A stretch of DNA of 17,519 nucleotides from Actinomycetota bacterium. Lineage in GTDB: Bacteria; Actinomycetota; Actinomycetes; Nanopelagicales; Nanopelagicaceae. The notes beneath the pieces were generated by a model. The model was not told the origin of the DNA. It did not search any database and saw only the letters and a program-made list of their open reading frames with translations. Of this stretch, positions 13,076 through 17,519 are shown piece after piece. The stretch is taken from contig CANHRF010000008.1 in assembly GCA_947463335.1 (NCBI GenBank), positions 1 through 17,519 of the forward strand, written 5' to 3'. Positions within the stretch are counted from its first letter, which is position 1. Each line of letters starts with the position of its first letter. The position numbers and the translations under genes were made by a program.

Positions 13076-14019
13076 AGTCGCGATAAATCTGCGACGCCGA
13101 CTAAGCCGGCGTTATTACCAAGTTCTGCAGGAATAATTTCTGGATATGGGTGCTTGCCGCTAAATGGAATTAATCGAAGTGCAGCTTCACGTGTAGGTTT
13201 AAGGAAGATTTCACCGGCTTCAATCACTCCCCCACCCAAAACAATGCAAGATGGATCAATGACTGCGCATAACGTTGCCAGGCCTGCTCCGAGATAACTC
13301 GCCATTGTATTAAAGGCGGCGAGTGCAACTGGATCGCCATCGCGTGCGGCATCGGTAATGTGTTGGCCTTTCAAGCCTTCCAAAGTTCCATCACCACGAG
13401 CCAATAGATTCCGTGCAATATCAGGACTAGCGCTAATCGCTTCACGGGTATGTCGCATCAGTGCAGATCCAGATGCATATTGTTCGAGACATCCCCGAAT
13501 TCCGCAGCCACATAAATGACCCTCGGGAACAATTCTTATATGTCCTAACTCTGCACCTATGCCAAAGGCTCCACGAAATAGCGAACCACCGAGAATCAAA
13601 CCTCCGCCGACTCCGGTTCCGAGAGTTAATAACATTAAATCGTTACGCCCACGCCCTGCGCCAAATTTAAACTCTCCCCAAGCAGCGGCGTTGGCATCGT
13701 TCTCTAAAACTATTCGCTTTCCGAGTATTTGCGTTAACTCTCGATCTAAATTAACGCCATTCCAACCTGCGATATTTGGCGTCGCTAAAATTGTCTGGCG
13801 ATCCGATGAGATAAAACCTGCGGCAGAGACGCCGATAGATTCAGCTGCGAACTCACGATTTAATTCATTTGCAACGTCAGCGATCGCTTGTGTTAGCGCC
13901 TGCCCGCCTTCACGAGGAGTGTCTCGACGCGCACTTGCAAGGATTTCTCCCCGTTCGTTGACGACTCCACCTAATACCTTGGTGCCACCTACATCGATAC
14001 CAATGGTGTTTGAAGCCAC
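13072..14019 (-). CDS. ROK-family glucokinase
   Basis: The 315-residue protein is a ROK-family sugar kinase that most resembles actinobacterial GlkA, which phosphorylates glucose with ATP in the cytoplasm. Seen are the phosphate-binding DVGGTK (9-14), NIAGWNGVNL (82-91), the catalytic Asp108 in ENDANAAAWGE, GTGVGGG (134-140) and the zinc-binding ELGHIRI...CGCGIRGCLEQYASG with His160, Cys170, Cys172 and Cys177. An in-frame stop shortly upstream makes the GTG at 14019 the first possible start. AGAGGG about eight bases upstream acts as SD and lies in the end of the SRPBCC gene, whose stop is four bases away. A broader substrate range within ROK is possible. Confidence 0.93.
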   Translation of the reverse strand: MASNTIGIDVGGTKVLGGVVNERGEILASARRDTPREGGQALTQAIADVANELNREFAAESIGVSAAGFISSDRQTILATPNIAGWNGVNLDRELTQILGKRIVLENDANAAAWGEFKFGAGRGRNDLMLLTLGTGVGGGLILGGSLFRGAFGIGAELGHIRIVPEGHLCGCGIRGCLEQYASGSALMRHTREAISASPDIARNLLARGDGTLEGLKGQHITDAARDGDPVALAAFNTMASYLGAGLATLCAVIDPSCIVLGGGVIEAGEIFLKPTREAALRLIPFSGKHPYPEIIPAELGNNAGLVGVADLSRL

Positions 14020-14023
14020 GCAG

Positions 14024-14461
14024 TTATCCCTCTAAATGTTCTTTAAGTTGCTTTAACGCGCTATCGATAGTTGATTTCTCTTGCTTGGCAATCATCATCG
14101 CGGGGATTGGCATAGATAGCCCAACTGAGAGTTCGTAAGTTACTGAAGTTGAATCCTCACCCAGACTCTTGAGCAGATATGCGCCATCCATCTTGGTAAG
14201 AATGTTGGCATCATCAAGTGAAAAAGTAACCTTGTTTGGGGCTTGGCTCCAGTCGAAGTCGAGTGTTACGACATCTTTAACGGCGCCAGCATCGACAGTT
14301 AACTTTGCTTTAGTTGCCCGTCCCTGGTCATCGGTTGCGAGCACATCAACCTTTTTAAATGCGCCTGACCATTCGGGATAGCTCTCTACCGCAAATAGGG
14401 TGGCCCCAACTTCGGAGATGGAAAGATCAATGGTTACTGTGGAACTGCTGAATTCGCTCAT
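14024..14461 (-). CDS. SRPBCC / polyketide cyclase-like lipid-binding fold protein
   Basis: This 145-residue protein belongs to the SRPBCC (START/Bet v1-like) superfamily, whose members hold hydrophobic ligands in a deep cavity. Segments such as VESYPEWSGAFKKVDVL, KAKLTVDAGAVKDVVTLDFDW, LTKMDGAYLL and the C-terminal helix around STIDSALKQLKEHLEG match the subgroup represented by mycobacterial Rv2185c. No catalytic residues can be assigned. It is the first gene of an operon with the glucokinase (four-base gap) and divergent from fadD. Its ATG has no SD but has TAGCCT exactly six bases upstream. Given its neighbours it may bind fatty acyl compounds; that is inference. Confidence 0.88.
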   Translation of the reverse strand: MSEFSSSTVTIDLSISEVGATLFAVESYPEWSGAFKKVDVLATDDQGRATKAKLTVDAGAVKDVVTLDFDWSQAPNKVTFSLDDANILTKMDGAYLLKSLGEDSTSVTYELSVGLSMPIPAMMIAKQEKSTIDSALKQLKEHLEG

Positions 14462-14467
14462 GGGTCA

Positions 14468-14473
14468 AGGCTA
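14468..14473 (-). promoter_or_regulatory. -10 hexamer, leaderless promoter of the SRPBCC–glucokinase operon
   Basis: On the minus strand TAGCCT plus six bases (TGACCC) leads to the SRPBCC ATG. It shares a 71-base divergent region with the fadD promoter. Confidence 0.6.
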
Positions 14474-14520
14474 CCCGTAAAAAGTAATTCCAGCCTCTCC
14501 CCTTTTTTTCCATCTGGCGC

Positions 14521-14526
14521 TAGCGT
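14521..14526 (+). promoter_or_regulatory. -10 hexamer, leaderless promoter of the fadD–kinase–regulator operon
   Basis: TAGCGT plus six bases (TGTGCC) leads to the fadD ATG. No SD and no clear -35 are seen. A T-run (14503-14509) lies about a dozen bases upstream of the hexamer. Confidence 0.6.
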
Positions 14527-14532
14527 TGTGCC

Positions 14533-16323
14533 ATGAACGAAATCTCAGTCCCGGCCCTTGTCCCTGCTGCCGCTTCAGGCAACCTTACAAATCTGATCGC
14601 TGAACGCGCTTGGTTTGAACCAAATCGCGTAATGATGTCACGCCCTCTGGGCGATGGCTGGCAGAAAGTTAGCGCCCAAGAGTTAGATGCCGAAGTTCGT
14701 GCAACTGCTAAAGGCTTAATTGCTGCAGGTATTCAAGTCGGTGATCGCGTTGCGATTATGGCGCGCACGAGATATGAATGGACGATTCTAGATTTCGCAA
14801 TTTGGTATGCCGGTGGATGTGTAGTTCCGATTTACGAAACTTCTTCTGCCGAACAAGTTGACTGGATTCTCAGTGACTCCGGCGCGGTTGGTCTTATTGT
14901 AGAAACTCCAACCCATCGTGAGTTGGTCAATACAGTTTTGCCTTCACATACCAAACACATCTGGACAATGACAGAAGATGTCCTCTCAGTGCTCGCTACC
15001 GCAGGAGCGCATATTGGAGATGATGAAGTAGATCGCCGCCGCAACTCACTCTTGCCAGATACTTTGGCGACTTTGATTTACACATCAGGAACAACAGGAA
15101 AGCCAAAGGGGGTGCAGTTAACTCACGGCAACTTCTTAGCTGAATGCGGAAATGTTGTTGAAGGCGCCAGCGATCTATTCCTTAAGCCAAATGGATCAAC
15201 GCTTCTCTTCCTTCCTGTGGCGCACGTATTCGGTCGTATGGTCCAAATCGGTGCTATTCGCGCTGGGCTTCATCTTGCTCACTGCAGCGATCCAGTTGGA
15301 CGCTTGCAACCAGATCTAGCCTCATTTAAGCCGACATTCGTCCTTGCCGTGCCGCGTATCTTTGAAAAGGTTTACAACGGCGCTGAAGCAAAAGCAGATG
15401 CTGCAGGAAAGGGAAAGATCTTCCGCAAAGCTGCTGAAGTTGCGATTGCTTACAGCGAATCACTCGATAAGCGCGGCTTTAACCCGCTACTCTCTTTCAA
15501 GCATGCGCTCTTCGATAAATTAGTTTTCTCTAAAATCCGTGCCGCCCTTGGTGGAAATGTTGAAGCAGCTATATCTGGTGGTGCACCACTTGGAAAACGC
15601 CTTGGGCACTTCTACCGCGGTGCAGGTGTAACGATTTATGAAGGCTACGGACTTACCGAAACTACAGCCGGCGCAACTCTCAATATAACTGGAGCGCTCA
15701 AAGTCGGAACAGTTGGCAAGCCAATTCCTGGCACCAGTGTAAAAATCGCCGACGATGGCGAGGTCCTTATTAAAGGTCCAATCGTTATGCGCGGCTACTG
15801 GCAGAACGATGCTGCTAACGCCGAAGTCTTCACTGAAGATCACTGGTTTAAATCAGGCGATTTAGGAAAGATTGATGAAGATGGTTTCTTATCAATCGTG
15901 GGCCGCAAAAAGGAATTGATCGTCACCGCAGGTGGTAAGAACGTTGCACCTGCAGTGCTTGAAGATCGCCTGCGTGCACATCCGCTAGTAAGCCAGTGTG
16001 TTGTCGTGGGAGATAACCAACCATTTATCGCCGCATTGGTGACAATTGATCAGGATTCTCTAAAGTCTTGGATCGTGGCCAATAAGAAAGATGGCGCAAC
16101 AATTGCGACTCTGACACAAGATCCTGATCTGATTGCTGTTATTCAAACTGCAGTCGATGAAGCAAATAAAGCGGTAAGTAAGGCTGAATCTATTCGTAAA
16201 TTCACCATTCTTCCGACAGACTTCACGATTGCGGGCGGCCAGCTAACAGCGAAGCTATCAATTAAGCGTCACGTCGTTGCCCAGGAATTCGCCAAGGAGA
16301 TCAGCGAACTATTTACTAAGTGA
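14533..16323 (+). CDS. Long-chain fatty-acid–CoA ligase, FadD15-like
   Basis: The 596-residue protein is an AMP-forming acyl-CoA synthetase that activates fatty acids with ATP and CoA. The P-loop-like motif YTSGTTGKPKG is at 183-193, EGYGLTETTAG at 370-380, SGDLGKIDEDG at 441-451 and the hinge GRKKELIVTAGGKNVAP at 457-473. Overall it resembles the bacterial LACS group that includes mycobacterial FadD15. The C-terminal motif reads LTAKLSIKR (571-579) rather than the common LTPTLKxKR, so the usual catalytic lysine position is shifted or replaced. The next two genes overlap head to tail, so this is the first gene of a three-gene operon. The ATG fits a leaderless transcript. Confidence 0.93.
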   Translation: MNEISVPALVPAAASGNLTNLIAERAWFEPNRVMMSRPLGDGWQKVSAQELDAEVRATAKGLIAAGIQVGDRVAIMARTRYEWTILDFAIWYAGGCVVPIYETSSAEQVDWILSDSGAVGLIVETPTHRELVNTVLPSHTKHIWTMTEDVLSVLATAGAHIGDDEVDRRRNSLLPDTLATLIYTSGTTGKPKGVQLTHGNFLAECGNVVEGASDLFLKPNGSTLLFLPVAHVFGRMVQIGAIRAGLHLAHCSDPVGRLQPDLASFKPTFVLAVPRIFEKVYNGAEAKADAAGKGKIFRKAAEVAIAYSESLDKRGFNPLLSFKHALFDKLVFSKIRAALGGNVEAAISGGAPLGKRLGHFYRGAGVTIYEGYGLTETTAGATLNITGALKVGTVGKPIPGTSVKIADDGEVLIKGPIVMRGYWQNDAANAEVFTEDHWFKSGDLGKIDEDGFLSIVGRKKELIVTAGGKNVAPAVLEDRLRAHPLVSQCVVVGDNQPFIAALVTIDQDSLKSWIVANKKDGATIATLTQDPDLIAVIQTAVDEANKAVSKAESIRKFTILPTDFTIAGGQLTAKLSIKRHVVAQEFAKEISELFTK

Positions 16324-16889
16324 GTACGCCACAACGTCTGCAATTAGCTCGCGAACTGCATGATGGTGTTGCGCAAGACTTAGTTTCCCTTGGCTATGAA
16401 TTAGATCTGCTCTTAGCAACAATTGATACCAACTCGCCTGCGCGGAAAGGAGTTCGCTCCCTGCGCTTTCGGGTAGATGAACTCATCTCTAAAGTCCGGC
16501 GCGAGATGTACCAACTCAGAGAACCTAACTCTGAAACGGTGCAAGAGAAGCTTGCAAAGACGGCGAGAGAGATCTGTGGTGATCGCCAGTTACTTTTGCA
16601 GATCGCCGAGTTCGATATAGAGCCGAATTTAGGTAAAGAGATAACCGCTATGGCTAATGAACTCTTGCGAAATAGCGTTCATCACTCTAGGGGTAGCGAG
16701 ATTGAAATACGTCTAAGCCAAGTTGAAAATCACACCTACCTAGAAGTGCGCGATAACGGAGAAGGAGGTGCGACCTTGGATAGCTCTCGTTTAGGTTTAA
16801 TTGGAATAAAGGAACGAACTGAACTTCTTGGCGGCACATTTTTCTACACCTCAGATAGTTCAGGAACCCGCGTCGCAATTACTCTTTGA
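16320..16889 (+). CDS. Sensorless histidine kinase (HisKA_3 / NarL-type)
   Basis: The 189-residue protein begins directly with the HisKA_3 dimerisation helix ARELHDGVAQDLVSLGYELD, with His14 as phospho-acceptor. The HATPase domain follows: ANELLRNSVHHS (N box), RDNGEGG (G1) and LGLIGIKERTELLGG (G2). There is no membrane segment and no PAS, GAF or other input domain. This is certain because an in-frame stop at 16317-16319 directly precedes the GTG start. The start overlaps the fadD stop (GTGA). It should phosphorylate the downstream response regulator. How it senses a signal is unknown; direct control by a partner protein or a cytoplasmic metabolite is inference. Confidence 0.92.
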   Translation: MSTPQRLQLARELHDGVAQDLVSLGYELDLLLATIDTNSPARKGVRSLRFRVDELISKVRREMYQLREPNSETVQEKLAKTAREICGDRQLLLQIAEFDIEPNLGKEITAMANELLRNSVHHSRGSEIEIRLSQVENHTYLEVRDNGEGGATLDSSRLGLIGIKERTELLGGTFFYTSDSSGTRVAITL

Positions 16890-17509
16890 CCGGTGCCTCT
16901 CTTTCTCAAATTCTCGTAATAGATGATCACCCATCGGTTCGTGCTGGAGTAAAGCAGGCGATAGAAAGCGCTGGCATGCTTTGTTGCGGCGAAGCTGCCA
17001 GTCGAGCAGAAGCATTTGCGCAGATTGCCCACAAATCACCAGATGGAGTGATCTTAGATCTCAACCTTCCCGACGGTTCGGGTCTGGATATTGTGCAATG
17101 GATTCGTAAGTTCTCCCCAGATATTGCAATCATCATTCTTACCTTTAGCGATGAAGAGAGTCAGTTAATTGCGGCGATGCGAGCTGGTGCAAGCGCTTTT
17201 GTGAAGAAGAGCGCGCCGATTAGCGAACTCATTTTCGCTATACGAAGTGCCTTAACTCAGCCCAAAAACTTCAGCGCTGCTGGAATTGCTAGCGCGATAC
17301 AGAATTCAGAGTCTGCAAAACTGCTTACTCCACGGGAGTTGAGTGTTTTATCCGCGCTTTCCTTACCAGGAACAAATCGCCATTTAGCGCAATCACTTCA
17401 TATCTCTGAAGCGACCTTTAAAACGCATCTCGCGTCGATCTATCGCAAACTTGGCGTCGCAAATAGATTCGCCGCCCTGCGCAAGGCGAAGGACCTCAAT
17501 TTACTTTAA
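16886..17509 (+). CDS. NarL/FixJ-family response regulator
   Basis: The 207-residue protein has an N-terminal receiver domain (about 8-124) with Asp13 and Asp14, the phospho-acceptor Asp58 in LDLNLPDG, Thr86 and Lys107/Lys108. A C-terminal LuxR-type HTH (about 145-205) reads LLTPRELSVLSALSLPG through EATFKTHLASIYRKLGV. It overlaps the kinase stop by four bases (TTGA). The TTG at 16886 is the only usable start between an in-frame stop at 16856-16858 and the first receiver strand. Together with the kinase it forms a full two-component pair, likely controlling promoters in response to the kinase's unknown cue. The DNA targets cannot be inferred. Ten bases after the stop the window ends. Confidence 0.94.
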   Translation: MTGASLSQILVIDDHPSVRAGVKQAIESAGMLCCGEAASRAEAFAQIAHKSPDGVILDLNLPDGSGLDIVQWIRKFSPDIAIIILTFSDEESQLIAAMRAGASAFVKKSAPISELIFAIRSALTQPKNFSAAGIASAIQNSESAKLLTPRELSVLSALSLPGTNRHLAQSLHISEATFKTHLASIYRKLGVANRFAALRKAKDLNLL

Positions 17510-17519
17510 GTATCTTCCG

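Noticed and set aside
1..17519. Mobile element, prophage, defence island or biosynthetic cluster
   Set aside because: No transposase, integrase, terminal repeats, phage genes, toxin pairs or assembly-line enzymes are visible; gene content is mostly conserved housekeeping and transport.

Overview
The window looks like a piece of a streamlined actinobacterial chromosome. The evidence is the lipA – DUF4191 – RDD – glnA block, the PlsC / ROK glucokinase / SRPBCC / FadD15-like block, moderate base composition, very short intergenic gaps, overlapping stop codons, frequent GTG/TTG starts and many start codons with no Shine-Dalgarno (SD) sequence. A freshwater planktonic lineage such as the Nanopelagicales (acI) fits best, but that assignment is inference. 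I see no insertion sequence, prophage, CRISPR array, rRNA or tRNA.

Layout. 1-1706 (+): the 3' end of lipA, a PlsC-type acyltransferase and a DUF4191 membrane protein, tightly packed. 1707-2093 (-): an RDD membrane protein whose stop abuts DUF4191. 2094-2289: a divergent promoter region and structured leader for glnA. 2290-3723 (+): glutamine synthetase I, ending in a strong terminator shared with the convergent nhaA. 3779-6397 (-): an operon of an NCS1 nucleobase permease followed by NhaA. 6431-8016 (-): an enoyl-CoA hydratase/isomerase and an HSDL2-like SDR, overlapping by one base. 8083-9125 (+): a lone LuxR-type HTH protein, then a conserved actinobacterial membrane protein, then a terminator. 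9189-10612 (+): a leader with hairpins and tandem repeats, the uracil permease, and a 16-bp terminator. 10698-12043 (+): a LysE-family exporter overlapping a PD-(D/E)XK nuclease-like protein with two CxxC pairs. 12040-12726 (-): a second PlsC. 12797-13075 (+): a small acidic protein. 13072-14461 (-): SRPBCC protein then ROK glucokinase. 14533-17509 (+): a FadD15-like acyl-CoA synthetase overlapping a sensorless histidine kinase, which in turn overlaps a NarL-type response regulator.

Themes. Lipid and acyl metabolism recurs: two PlsC proteins, ECH, SDR, FadD, SRPBCC and LipA. Nucleobase uptake (NCS1 and NCS2 permeases) and nitrogen assimilation (glnA) are also present. The most informative non-coding signal is a repeated promoter geometry. 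Six genes (the NCS1 permease, ECH, lysE, the second plsC, SRPBCC and fadD) have a TAnnnT hexamer followed by exactly six bases and then the start codon, which is what leaderless transcripts look like. By contrast, glnA, the HTH gene, the 193-aa membrane protein, uraA and the small acidic gene have clear SD sequences, and glnA and uraA have long leaders that can fold. I found no evidence of a defence system or other wholly new multi-gene system. The best candidates for something undescribed are the two leaders, the two-cysteine-pair nuclease-like protein and the FadD-coupled sensorless two-component pair.
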